Notes: generated by a model not told the origin, from the letters alone. A stretch of DNA of 8,997 bases from an uncultured Oscillospiraceae bacterium (GCA_905200265.1 CAJKJS010000041.1:1-8997); one strand, 5' to 3'; positions 1 to 6,890 are shown, counted from the first letter of the stretch. Numbers and translations are program-made.

Positions 1-57
1 CTACACAGAGGGGCGGGGACTGATTTTAAATTTTTAGTGAACTTGCCCTTATTTTCT

Positions 58-87
58 TTGACAAGCCAGGGAACAGTCGTTTATAAT
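58..87 (+). promoter_or_regulatory. Sigma-A promoter of the V-ATPase operon
   Basis: A perfect -35 box TTGACA lies at 58-63 and a perfect -10 box TATAAT at 82-87, with an 18-base spacer. An A/T-rich stretch at about 22-40 could act as an UP element. Transcription would start near position 94, giving a leader of about 80 bases before the first gene. It is the only strong promoter I see in the window, so it probably drives all nine genes. The motif match is seen directly; activity is inferred. Confidence 0.85.
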
Positions 88-94
88 AAAAAAG

Positions 95-111
95 TTAAAA
101 CATTGTTTTAA
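95..111. promoter_or_regulatory. 17-base palindrome at the transcription start (candidate operator or 5' mRNA hairpin)
   Basis: TTAAAACATTGTTTTAA is a perfect inverted repeat of 8 bases around one central base. It begins one base after the predicted transcription start. As DNA it could be a repressor site that blocks promoter clearance. As RNA it could fold into a 7-base-pair hairpin with a 3-base loop at the 5' end of the transcript, which can protect mRNA from decay. I do not recognise it as a known consensus (Rex, CodY, Fur and PerR do not match). The AT-only outer arms lower its significance. Confidence 0.4.
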
Positions 112-112
112 A

Positions 113-169
113 ATGCTTCAAGCAAAGACTGAAACCATCCGCAAAATTCTGAAAAAGGACAGGGGGTGA
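113..169 (+). CDS. Possible 18-codon leader peptide upstream of the first gene
   Basis: An ATG at 113 opens an 18-codon frame reading MLQAKTETIRKILKKDRG. It ends with TGA at 167-169, which overlaps the alternative GTG start (166) of the stalk gene as GTGA. The peptide is short and basic. No ribosome binding site precedes the ATG, and the predicted transcript would have only about 19 bases before it, so translation is doubtful. If translated, it could couple ribosomes onto the first structural gene. It may equally be a chance frame. Confidence 0.2.
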   Translation: MLQAKTETIRKILKKDRG

Positions 170-174
170 CCGGA

Positions 175-486
175 TTGGCATCCAATGCACTGGAGGCTGT
201 CCGCCAGGCGGAAGAAGCCGCCCAAAAGAAGTTGCTATCTGCTAAAGAAGAAGGTCAGCAGCTGCTGGAAAAAACCAGGCACGATAGTGAAACCCGGCTC
301 AAGTCACTGAAAGAGACACTGATGCAGGAAGAAAAAGACGCCCAAAAGCAGGCAGAGGAGGAAACCGCCAAGCTGCTGGCGCAGGAAAGAAAAGAAACGG
401 AAACGAAAAAAATAGCCTTACAAGAAAAAAGCCTGAAAAAACAAGACGAAGTCGTGCGTGCCCTGATTCACCTTGTGGTGGAGTAA
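175..486 (+). CDS. ntpF: V-type ATPase peripheral stalk coiled-coil subunit (G/H type, E. hirae NtpF-like)
   Basis: This is a small, highly charged protein of 103 residues from the TTG start. It is almost wholly a predicted coiled coil rich in Glu, Lys, Gln and Ala, with no membrane segment. It begins with the typical LEAVRQAEEAA pattern of the short stalk subunit. In V/A-ATPases it pairs with subunit E to make the peripheral stalks that hold A3B3 against the membrane subunit. It is first in the operon, as ntpF is in E. hirae. The start is uncertain. TTG at 175 has an excellent site AGGGGGTGA (161-169) five bases upstream. GTG at 166 has a weaker AAGGA (155-159) and would add three residues. 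The name is confusing: other systems call this subunit G or H, while 'F' usually means the rotor subunit encoded further on. Confidence 0.85.
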   Translation: MASNALEAVRQAEEAAQKKLLSAKEEGQQLLEKTRHDSETRLKSLKETLMQEEKDAQKQAEEETAKLLAQERKETETKKIALQEKSLKKQDEVVRALIHLVVE

Positions 487-493
487 AAGGCCG

Positions 494-527
494 CCGTTTT
501 CCGGTTTTCCCATAAAACGGGAAAACC
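494..527 (+). promoter_or_regulatory. Intergenic hairpin(s) between the stalk gene and ntpI
   Basis: GGTTTTCCC (503-511) and GGGAAAACC (519-527) form a perfect 9-base-pair stem with a 7-base loop. Two competing pairings exist: 494-500 with 514-520, and 496-502 with 520-526, each 7 base pairs. No U-tract follows, and none is seen on the other strand, so this is not a standard intrinsic terminator. It more likely protects or defines mRNA ends, or tunes read-through between the first gene and the rest of the operon. The pairing is seen; the role is inferred. Confidence 0.55.
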
Positions 528-558
528 ACTGAAAATCCGAAAAAAGGAGGTTGATCCT

Positions 559-2577
559 ATGGCGGTGCTGCCGATGCAGCATATTCGGATTTACGCACTG
601 AAACAAAACCGCAAAGCCATTTTGGAGCTTTTGCAGCGGCGCGGAGCCGTTCAAATTACCGACTCCAAAACGGACAGTCCGGTTTTTGAAAAAATGGACA
701 CCGCAACGGCCCAGCATACGTTCGAAAAAAGCGCGATGACAGCTCAGCAGGCCTTAGCCGCTGTTTTGGAACTGGCGCCGGAAAAAGGCGGACTCCTAAA
801 AAAACTGGAAGGCCGCCGTCCCCTTACGCTGGAGCAATATGAACAGGGCGTACAAAAGCAGGACGAAGTGCTCAAATCCGCTTCCCGCATTGTGCTGCTG
901 AAAAAAGAGATTACAGATCAGCGGGCGGAAATCACCCGGCTGCAAACCCAGCTCGACGCCCTGGTACCATGGTACGGACTGGATGTTTCCATGCGGGTGA
1001 AAGAAACCCGTAGTACAAGGGTGTTTATCGGCTCATTCCCCCAGGAATGGACCGAAGAAGCGTTAAAACAGGCGCTGGCACAACAGAATCCCAATCTGGA
1101 CGTGCCGGTTTGCGAAATCATCAGCTGCCAAAACCAGCAAACCTGCGTATTCCTCATGTGCCGGAAATGCCAGGGCGAAACGATGGAAAACGCATTGCGT
1201 TCCCTGGGATTTTCCTACCCGGCCAATCCTTCGAAGGTGCCCCCGCAGGAGCGCCGCGACCTGTTGCAAGCCCGCATTAAGGAAGCTGAGGCGATCATCC
1301 GGCAGGACGAAAAGGAAATCCTTTCGTTTGCTTTCAAAACTGACGATTTCCGGTTTTTGAGCGATTACTTTATCATGCGTACCGAAAAGTACGCCGTACT
1401 GGGGCAACTGATGCAAAGCCGCCACACGTTTGTCATCACCGGCTATATCGCCGAAAAAGATGCGCCGCCCCTGAAAGCGGAGCTGGAAGGGTCCTATGGC
1501 GCTTTTGTGGAACTGTTTACCCCCGATGAAAAAGAGGATGTGCCCGTTCGTTTGCAAAACGGCCGCTTTTCTTCTCCGGTGGAGCCGGTCCTGGAAGGCT
1601 ATGCCCTGCCGGCACGGGGCGAAGTGGACCCCTGTTCCGTTATGGCGATTTTCTACTATGTGCTGTTTGGCATGATGCTCTCCGACGCCTGTTACGGACT
1701 GATTATGGTACTGGGGTGCGGGATTGTCTTGCACAAATGCCGCCACACCATGGAAAGCGGCATGAAAAAATCCCTGACGATGTTTTTGTACAGCGGCATT
1801 TCCACCATGTTCTGGGGTGTGATGTTTGGCGGGTACTTTGGCGATGCAGTCACGGTGATCGCTCAGACTTTTTTCCATTCCGATTTCACCTTGGAACCCG
1901 TATGGTTTAACCCCGTAAATAACCCCATGCTGCTTCTGGTCTTTTCGCTGCTGCTGGGCGTCATTCACCTGTTTACCGGACTGGGCGTACAGTTCTATCA
2001 GCTAATCAAACAGAAAAAATGGCTTGACGCCATTTACGACGTGGTATTCTGGTATTTACTGGTCGGCGGGCTGATTATTTATATGCTCTCGACCCCGCTG
2101 GTCACCAGCATGCTGACGTTATCGTTCATGTTACCTACCACAGTAGGCAATGTAGGCGCCATTCTGGCCGTGATCGGTGCTGTGGGGATTGTCGCCACCG
2201 CCGGCCGGTCCAGCCGCAGTTTTGGCAAACGGCTGCTCAAGGGCTTATACGGCCTTTATGGTATTTCCAGCTGGCTGAGCGACATTCTGTCCTATTCCCG
2301 GCTGCTGGCGCTGGGTCTGGCGACGGGCGTTATCGCCAGTGTGTTTAACCAGATGGGCGCCATGGCGGGTGGCGGCATTGTGGGCGCTATCTTCTTCTTG
2401 GTGGTATTTGTGATTGGCCACAGCCTGAACATTGCCATCAACCTGATGGGGGCCTATGTGCACACCAACCGTCTGCAATACGTCGAATTCTTTGGCAAGT
2501 TTTATGAGGGCGGCGGACAAAAATTCTCCCCCTTTTCACTCAAAACCCAATTTTTCACCATTAAGGAGGAACATTAA
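559..2577 (+). CDS. ntpI: V-type ATPase membrane subunit I (stator a subunit)
   Basis: The protein has 672 residues, the usual length for the family. The first ~355 residues are a soluble cytoplasmic arm with coiled-coil stretches (about 105-135 and 230-255) that docks on the peripheral stalks. The rest is membrane-embedded, with hydrophobic segments near 363-391, 405-436, 455-480, 490-511, 529-548, 574-597 and 604-630. The segment ILSYSRLLALGLATG carries the conserved arginine R581, which faces the ion-binding glutamate of the K ring. The C-terminal block HSLNIAINLMGAYVH...RLQYVEFFGKFYEGGG (621-653) is the family signature, with a second conserved arginine at R638. The subunit forms the two ion half-channels beside the rotor ring. 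The start is fixed by AAAGGAGGTTGATCC ending two bases before the ATG, nearly a full complement of the 16S rRNA 3' end. ntpK begins two bases after its stop. Confidence 0.97.
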   Translation: MAVLPMQHIRIYALKQNRKAILELLQRRGAVQITDSKTDSPVFEKMDTATAQHTFEKSAMTAQQALAAVLELAPEKGGLLKKLEGRRPLTLEQYEQGVQKQDEVLKSASRIVLLKKEITDQRAEITRLQTQLDALVPWYGLDVSMRVKETRSTRVFIGSFPQEWTEEALKQALAQQNPNLDVPVCEIISCQNQQTCVFLMCRKCQGETMENALRSLGFSYPANPSKVPPQERRDLLQARIKEAEAIIRQDEKEILSFAFKTDDFRFLSDYFIMRTEKYAVLGQLMQSRHTFVITGYIAEKDAPPLKAELEGSYGAFVELFTPDEKEDVPVRLQNGRFSSPVEPVLEGYALPARGEVDPCSVMAIFYYVLFGMMLSDACYGLIMVLGCGIVLHKCRHTMESGMKKSLTMFLYSGISTMFWGVMFGGYFGDAVTVIAQTFFHSDFTLEPVWFNPVNNPMLLLVFSLLLGVIHLFTGLGVQFYQLIKQKKWLDAIYDVVFWYLLVGGLIIYMLSTPLVTSMLTLSFMLPTTVGNVGAILAVIGAVGIVATAGRSSRSFGKRLLKGLYGLYGISSWLSDILSYSRLLALGLATGVIASVFNQMGAMAGGGIVGAIFFLVVFVIGHSLNIAINLMGAYVHTNRLQYVEFFGKFYEGGGQKFSPFSLKTQFFTIKEEH

Positions 2578-2579
2578 CT

Positions 2580-3068
2580 ATGGATATCAACACTTTGGGT
2601 CTGCCCCTTGCTGTTTTGGGTGCTGTACTGGCCGCTTTGCTGGCCGGGATTGGTTCGGCTACCGGCGTTGGCATGGCGGGTCAAGCCGCTGCCGGTGTCG
2701 TCACGGAAGATCCGGGTAAATTCGGGAAAGTGCTGATCATGCAGCTGCTGCCCGGTACTCAGGGTATTTACGGCCTGCTGATTGCGTTTTTGACGCTGTC
2801 GAACATCGGCGTGCTGGGTAGCCCGGTGGACGTTTCGTTTGCCCAGGGGCTGATGTATCTGTTTGCCGGTTCTCTGATGGGCTTTGCCGGCCTGGTTTCC
2901 GCCAAATGGCAGGCCAAAGCTTCGGTTTCCGGCATTCAAATGCTGGCAAAGCGCCCCGACCAGTTCGCCAAAGCCATGATCTTCCCCGCCATGGTTGAAA
3001 CCTACGCCGTGCTGGCGCTGCTGATCTCCATCCTGTGCGTGGCCAACATTGGCAACATCGCTCTGTGA
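2580..3068 (+). CDS. ntpK: V-type ATPase proteolipid subunit K (c-ring rotor, Na+-type binding site)
   Basis: The protein has 162 residues and four hydrophobic helices (about 6-29, 48-77, 87-109 and 130-155), making two fused helical hairpins as in the 16-kDa V-type proteolipids. The essential carboxylate is E140 in PAMVETYAVL of helix 4. The first hairpin has LLPGTQGIYG in the matching place and no carboxylate, so there is one ion site per protomer. The residues that bind Na+ in E. hirae NtpK (L61, T64, Q65, Q110, E139) correspond to L57, T60, Q61, Q111 and E140 here. K109 and W110 next to the site differ from the E. hirae residues as I recall them. The subunit forms the membrane rotor ring that carries the ion past subunit I. 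AAGGAGG at 2563-2569, inside the end of ntpI, is its ribosome binding site. Confidence 0.97.
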   Translation: MDINTLGLPLAVLGAVLAALLAGIGSATGVGMAGQAAAGVVTEDPGKFGKVLIMQLLPGTQGIYGLLIAFLTLSNIGVLGSPVDVSFAQGLMYLFAGSLMGFAGLVSAKWQAKASVSGIQMLAKRPDQFAKAMIFPAMVETYAVLALLISILCVANIGNIAL

Positions 3069-3093
3069 TCACCAGGAGGAGGTGTGCTCTTGC

Positions 3094-3687
3094 ATGACAG
3101 GTTTAGACACGATTTTGCACGCCATTGAACAGGAAACCCTTGAAACCTGTGAGACAATCCGGCAGGAATACCGGCAAAAGGCCAGTGAAATAGAACAAGA
3201 GGCGAAAAAGCAGGAAGAAAAGCTGCGCCGGGAATCGGAACTGCGTAAAACCCGTTTGCAGGAAGACGCGAAAACCCGGGCCGATTCGGCCGCCGGCCTT
3301 GCCCGCCGCCGGGATATGCTGATGCAAAAACAAACGATTATTCAGCAAATGATTGAAAAGGCCCAGGACACCCTGTGCCAACTGCCGGACGACGAGTATT
3401 TTTCCGTTTTGTACCGGTTGATGCACCGCTATGCGCAACCCGGCGACGGAGTGCTGGTCCTCGGGCCCAAAGATATGACGCGGCTTCCGAAAGACTTCAT
3501 GCAGCAGGTAAAAGCGGCCCTGCCCAGGGGCGCTTCCCTTACCCTGCGGCCGCAGCCGGATTTGCAGGCCCAGGATGGCTTTTTCCTTTTGTACCAGGGC
3601 ATTGAAGAAAACTGTACGTTCCGCGCGCTGTTCCGTGCACAATACGAAGTGCTGCAGGATACGGTGCAGCAAATGCTGTTTGTCTAA
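3094..3687 (+). CDS. ntpE: V-type ATPase peripheral stalk subunit E
   Basis: From the ATG at 3094 the protein has 197 residues, normal for subunit E. The N-terminal ~90 residues are a charged coiled coil that pairs with the small stalk subunit. The C-terminal half is a globular domain that contacts the top of subunit B. It ends in the family-like pattern NCTFRALFRAQYEVLQDTVQQMLF. The frame is open back to an ATG at 3049, but that lies within ntpK and has no good ribosome binding site. The ATG at 3094 follows AGGAGGAGG (3074-3082) by 11 bases, so it is the better start. The gap from ntpK is 25 bases. Confidence 0.92.
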   Translation: MTGLDTILHAIEQETLETCETIRQEYRQKASEIEQEAKKQEEKLRRESELRKTRLQEDAKTRADSAAGLARRRDMLMQKQTIIQQMIEKAQDTLCQLPDDEYFSVLYRLMHRYAQPGDGVLVLGPKDMTRLPKDFMQQVKAALPRGASLTLRPQPDLQAQDGFFLLYQGIEENCTFRALFRAQYEVLQDTVQQMLFV

Positions 3688-3732
3688 TACCCCTCTATGT
3701 ACGATGGAAAGGAAAGAAAGGAGAATGGCCGG

Positions 3733-4704
3733 ATGAAAGAAACGTATACCTATGCCGTTTCGCGGGTGCGCTGCCGGGAAACGGATTTACTCACCCGCCT
3801 GGATTTTGACCGGCTGATGCAGTGCAAAACCGAAGAAGAGTGCCTGCGCACGTTGCAGGATAAGGGTTGGGGAAAAGAAGCCGGTGTGTCCCTTTCGGCC
3901 GAAGACCTTCTGCTCGAAGAAAACACCCGTTTGTGGCAATTTGCCGGGGAATTGGTTCCCGACCTGACGGTCTTTAACGTGCTGCGGTTGCCGGCAGATT
4001 TTAACAACCTAAAAGCAGCCATCAAAAGCGTGCTGACGAAAACATCCCCGCCCCATATTTATATGGCCGGCGGCACCGTGGACCCCGCTCTGATGCAGGA
4101 AGCGGTGGAGAAAAACGACTTTTCGCTTCTGCCCCCGTTTTTGTCGGAACCGGGCCGCCAAGCGGCGCAGGTCCTGCTGCAAAACCGGGACGGACAGCGG
4201 TGTGATGTGATACTGGACCGGGCGTGCCTCTTTGCCATTCAACAGGCTGGTAAGGAGAGCGACTGTCCGCTGCTATCGGACTATGCCGAAATGGTCACCG
4301 CTCTTGCGAATATCCGTGTAGCGGTACGCTGCCAAAAGACGGGCAAAAACCGTACGTTTTTACTGGAAGCGTTGACCCCCTGCCGCACGCTCTCGCTGGA
4401 GTCACTGTGTACAGCGGCTTTAAAGGGGCGGGACGATTTCCTTTCGTACTTGTCCTTTACGCCGTATGCCGAAGCAGCCGAAGCCCTGCGGGAATCGATG
4501 ACCCGGTTTGAAAAATGGTGCGACGACCGGCTGATGGAACTGATCCGTACCCAAAAATACGAGGCCTTTTCCTTAGGGCCGCTGATCGCCTATATCTTGG
4601 CGCGGCAGAACGAAATGAGCAATGTGCGGGTTTTGCTTGCCGGGAAACGTCACCACATGGATGACCGTCTCATCCAGGAAAGACTGAGGGAACTATATGT
4701 ATAA
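3733..4704 (+). CDS. ntpC: V-type ATPase subunit C (AC39/d type, rotor collar)
   Basis: From the ATG at 3733 the protein has 323 residues, within the range of bacterial NtpC/AtpC. Family hallmarks are the N-terminal YAVSRVRCRETDLL followed by DFDRLMQCKTEEECLRTL, the middle RLPADFNNLKAAIK, a repeat of the same kind at LANIRVAVRC, and the C-terminal block LIAYILARQNEMSNVRVLL ending RLRELYV. These are the three helical-bundle domains of the funnel-shaped subunit that joins the D/F shaft to the K ring. An in-frame ATG at 3697 would add 12 residues but has no ribosome binding site, whereas AAAGGAG (3717-3723) lies nine bases before 3733. The 3' end overlaps the next gene by eight bases, suggesting translational coupling. 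Confidence 0.93.
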   Translation: MKETYTYAVSRVRCRETDLLTRLDFDRLMQCKTEEECLRTLQDKGWGKEAGVSLSAEDLLLEENTRLWQFAGELVPDLTVFNVLRLPADFNNLKAAIKSVLTKTSPPHIYMAGGTVDPALMQEAVEKNDFSLLPPFLSEPGRQAAQVLLQNRDGQRCDVILDRACLFAIQQAGKESDCPLLSDYAEMVTALANIRVAVRCQKTGKNRTFLLEALTPCRTLSLESLCTAALKGRDDFLSYLSFTPYAEAAEALRESMTRFEKWCDDRLMELIRTQKYEAFSLGPLIAYILARQNEMSNVRVLLAGKRHHMDDRLIQERLRELYV

Positions 4705-5026
4705 AGCAGCTGTAATCGGAGACTACGACAGCATTTACGGGTTCGCAGCTCTGGGGCTGGACGTGTGGCCGGTGAAAGATGACCCCAGCGAGACGGCCCA
4801 CCTGTTCCGGCGTTTGTGCGAAGACAGCTATGCGGTGATTTATATCACCGAAGCGCTGGCCGAAACACTGGAAAGTGAAATTGCCCGGTATCGTACGGCT
4901 CCGCTGCCCGCCATCATCCCCATTCCGGGGGTTAGCGGCAATACGGGGCTGGGGCTGCGCCATGTAAAGCGTTCGGTGGAACAGGCCGTCGGCTCCGATA
5001 TTATCTTTAATGACAAGAACGGCTAA
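4697..5026 (+). CDS. ntpG: V-type ATPase rotor subunit F (E. hirae NtpG-like)
   Basis: This is a soluble protein of 109 residues with the Rossmann-like fold pattern of subunit F. The N-terminal strand AAVIGDYDSIYGFAALGLDVWPV is the family start. A middle strand AVIYITEALAE follows, and then the PAIIPIPG loop leads to VEQAVGSDIIF at the C-terminus. It binds subunit D to form the central shaft and influences rotor activity. The start ATG lies in the last codons of ntpC (ATGTATAA overlap), with a modest GAGGG six bases upstream, so translation is probably coupled to ntpC. It sits between C and A, like E. hirae ntpG. In most databases this subunit is called F. Confidence 0.92.
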   Translation: MYKAAVIGDYDSIYGFAALGLDVWPVKDDPSETAHLFRRLCEDSYAVIYITEALAETLESEIARYRTAPLPAIIPIPGVSGNTGLGLRHVKRSVEQAVGSDIIFNDKNG

Positions 5027-5035
5027 GACTAGCCG
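5020..5035 (+). promoter_or_regulatory. Stem-loop spanning the subunit F stop codon
   Basis: CGGCTA (5020-5025) and TAGCCG (5030-5035) form a perfect 6-base-pair stem with loop AGAC. The TAA stop codon (5024-5026) lies inside the hairpin. A short T-run (TTTT at 5044-5047) is eight bases beyond the stem, too far for a good intrinsic terminator. It may act as a weak pause or mRNA-end element between the F and A genes. Confidence 0.4.
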
Positions 5036-5043
5036 CTCACCGA

Positions 5044-5056
5044 TTTTGTGACAAAA
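5044..5056. repeat. 13-base palindrome in the F-A gap
   Basis: TTTTGTGACAAAA is a perfect inverted repeat of 6 bases around one central base. In RNA it would form a 5-base-pair stem with a 3-base loop. It could be a minor stem-loop or a protein site. I see no convincing internal promoter next to it. Confidence 0.3.
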
Positions 5057-5065
5057 GTTCGAAAG

Positions 5066-5098
5066 AAAGGAAGAATCCTTTGCCACCCTTCGGGGAGG
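5066..5098 (+). promoter_or_regulatory. Two hairpins before ntpA, one with a UUCG loop masking the ribosome binding site
   Basis: The first hairpin is AAAGGA (5066-5071) with TCCTTT (5076-5081), 6 base pairs around the loop AGAA. The second pairs CCACCC (5083-5088) with GGGAGG (5093-5098) around TTCG, a C(UUCG)G tetraloop known to be exceptionally stable. It has five G-C pairs and one A-A mismatch. The 3' arm is the ribosome binding site of ntpA (AUG at 5109). The first hairpin also buries an AAAGGA decoy site. Together they suggest that translation of subunit A is damped or regulated by mRNA structure. Confidence 0.55.
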
Positions 5099-5108
5099 AA
5101 AGCGGATC

Positions 5109-6890
5109 ATGGTTTTGACTATGAGCAGTGGCACCATCAAAAAAGTGGCCGGTCCGCTGGTAATTGCAGAAGGTATGCGCGATGCCAACATGTTTGACGT
5201 GGTACGCGTAAGCCGCCAGCGGTTAATCGGTGAAATTATTGAAATGCACGGCGATGAGGCTTCCATTCAGGTGTACGAAGAAACGTCCGGCCTGGGGCCG
5301 GGGGAACCCGTGGAAAGCACCGGCGCACCCATGAGCGTAGAACTGGGGCCCGGCCTGATCGGCAGCATTTACGACGGGATTCAGCGTCCGCTGGACGATA
5401 TTATGAAAATTTCGGGCAATAACTTGCAGCGGGGCGTCGAAGTACCGTCTCTGAAACGGGAACTCTCTTGGCATTTTGTCCCCTGTGTGAAACCCGGCGA
5501 CACGGTGCGCGGCGGCGATGTGCTTGGTACCGTGCAGGAAACGGAAGTTGTCACCCAAAAGATCATGGTTCCCCCCGATGTGTTTGGCACCATCACTTCC
5601 ATTGAGGAAGGGGATTATACCGTAACCGATCCGGTGGGCAAGCTGGCCCTGAGTAACGGCGGCACCATGGAGCTAACGCTCATGCAGCGCTGGCCTGTAC
5701 GCCGGGGCCGTCCGTACCAGCGTAAACTGGCCCCCGATAAACCTCTGATTACCGGGCAGCGGGTCATCGATACCCTGTTCCCCATTGCCAAAGGCGGCGT
5801 AGCTGCCGTGCCCGGCCCCTTCGGCAGCGGCAAAACCGTGGTGCAGCACCAGCTGGCCAAATGGGCCGAAGCGGATATCGTGGTGTATATCGGCTGCGGG
5901 GAACGCGGCAACGAAATGACCGACGTACTCAACGAATTTCCCGAATTGATTGACCCCAAAACCGGTTATTCCCTGATGAAACGCACGGTGCTCATCGCCA
6001 ACACCTCCGATATGCCCGTAGCCGCCCGGGAAGCTTCGATTTATACCGGTATTACCATTGCCGAATACTTCCGCGATATGGGCTATTCGGTGGCCCTCAT
6101 GGCCGACTCCACCTCCCGTTGGGCCGAAGCGCTGCGGGAAATGTCCGGCCGGTTGGAAGAAATGCCCGGCGAAGAAGGCTATCCCGCGTACCTGGGCAGC
6201 CGCCTGGCGCAGTTCTATGAACGGGCGGGCCATGTGGTGGCCCTTGGCAGCGATGGGCGGGAAGGCGCTTTGTCGGTTATCGGCGCTGTGTCGCCTCCCG
6301 GCGGTGATATTTCGGAACCCGTTTCCCAGGCCACCCTTCGTATTGTCAAAGTGTTCTGGAGCCTTGATTCCCAGCTTGCTTATAAACGTCATTTCCCCGC
6401 CATCAACTGGCTGAATAGTTATTCCCTTTATGTCGATTCCATGGGCGACTGGTTTAATCAGAACGCCGGGGATGACTGGATGAATCTGCGGGCGAGACTG
6501 ATGCGGCTGTTGCAGGAAGAAGCGGAACTGCAAGAAATTGTTCAGTTGGTAGGTATGGACGCCCTGTCGGCACCTGACCGGTTAAAGCTGGAAGCAGCCC
6601 GCTCCATTCGCGAAGACTTCTTGCACCAAGACGCCTTCCACGAAGTGGATACCTACACGCCTCTTGAAAAGCAGCGCATGATGATGCAGCTAACCCTGCT
6701 ATTTTATGACGAAGGCGTCAAAGCGCTGGCACAGGGCGTGTCGGTGGACGATCTCGTGAAACTACCTGTACGGGAAAAAATCGGCCGGTTTAAGTATGTG
6801 CCCGATGACCGTTTGCAGGCAGAATATGATCAAATCGGGCGGGAACTTTCCGACCAAATCGAACAAGCACGGCAAAAGGAGGAGTTCTGA
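5109..6890 (+). CDS. ntpA: V-type ATPase catalytic subunit A
   Basis: The protein has 593 residues, the normal length. It has an N-terminal beta-barrel (about 8-75) and the inserted non-homologous region that marks A subunits (about 115-190). The P-loop GPFGSGKT is at 236-243, with K242 for phosphate. GCGERGNEM at 262-270 carries the catalytic glutamate E265 and its neighbour R266. The Walker B strand VALMADSTSRWAEALRE (328-344) contains D333. SPPGGDISEPVSQATLRIVK (395-414) follows, then a helical C-terminal domain. It binds and turns over ATP at the A/B interface, three copies per complex, on the cytoplasmic side. The ribosome binding site GGGGAGG (5092-5098) starts about ten bases before the ATG but lies in a hairpin. 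The stop overlaps the ntpB start as TGATG, so A and B are coupled, which suits their 1:1 ratio. Confidence 0.98.
   Translation: MVLTMSSGTIKKVAGPLVIAEGMRDANMFDVVRVSRQRLIGEIIEMHGDEASIQVYEETSGLGPGEPVESTGAPMSVELGPGLIGSIYDGIQRPLDDIMKISGNNLQRGVEVPSLKRELSWHFVPCVKPGDTVRGGDVLGTVQETEVVTQKIMVPPDVFGTITSIEEGDYTVTDPVGKLALSNGGTMELTLMQRWPVRRGRPYQRKLAPDKPLITGQRVIDTLFPIAKGGVAAVPGPFGSGKTVVQHQLAKWAEADIVVYIGCGERGNEMTDVLNEFPELIDPKTGYSLMKRTVLIANTSDMPVAAREASIYTGITIAEYFRDMGYSVALMADSTSRWAEALREMSGRLEEMPGEEGYPAYLGSRLAQFYERAGHVVALGSDGREGALSVIGAVSPPGGDISEPVSQATLRIVKVFWSLDSQLAYKRHFPAINWLNSYSLYVDSMGDWFNQNAGDDWMNLRARLMRLLQEEAELQEIVQLVGMDALSAPDRLKLEAARSIREDFLHQDAFHEVDTYTPLEKQRMMMQLTLLFYDEGVKALAQGVSVDDLVKLPVREKIGRFKYVPDDRLQAEYDQIGRELSDQIEQARQKEEF

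Noticed and set aside
494..527. Hairpin after the first gene as an intrinsic terminator
   Set aside because: No run of T follows the stem on either strand, and the operon clearly continues 32 bases later.
1063..1968. 301-codon open frame on the minus strand inside ntpI
   Set aside because: It lies wholly opposite a clear gene. Its protein is rich in His and Gln and has no recognisable domain, as expected for an antisense shadow of a GC-moderate gene.
5673..6533. 286-codon open frame on the minus strand inside ntpA
   Set aside because: It is opposite the most conserved part of ntpA (P-loop to Walker B). The Gly/His/Phe-rich translation looks like the complement of conserved codons, and there is no supporting start signal or family match.
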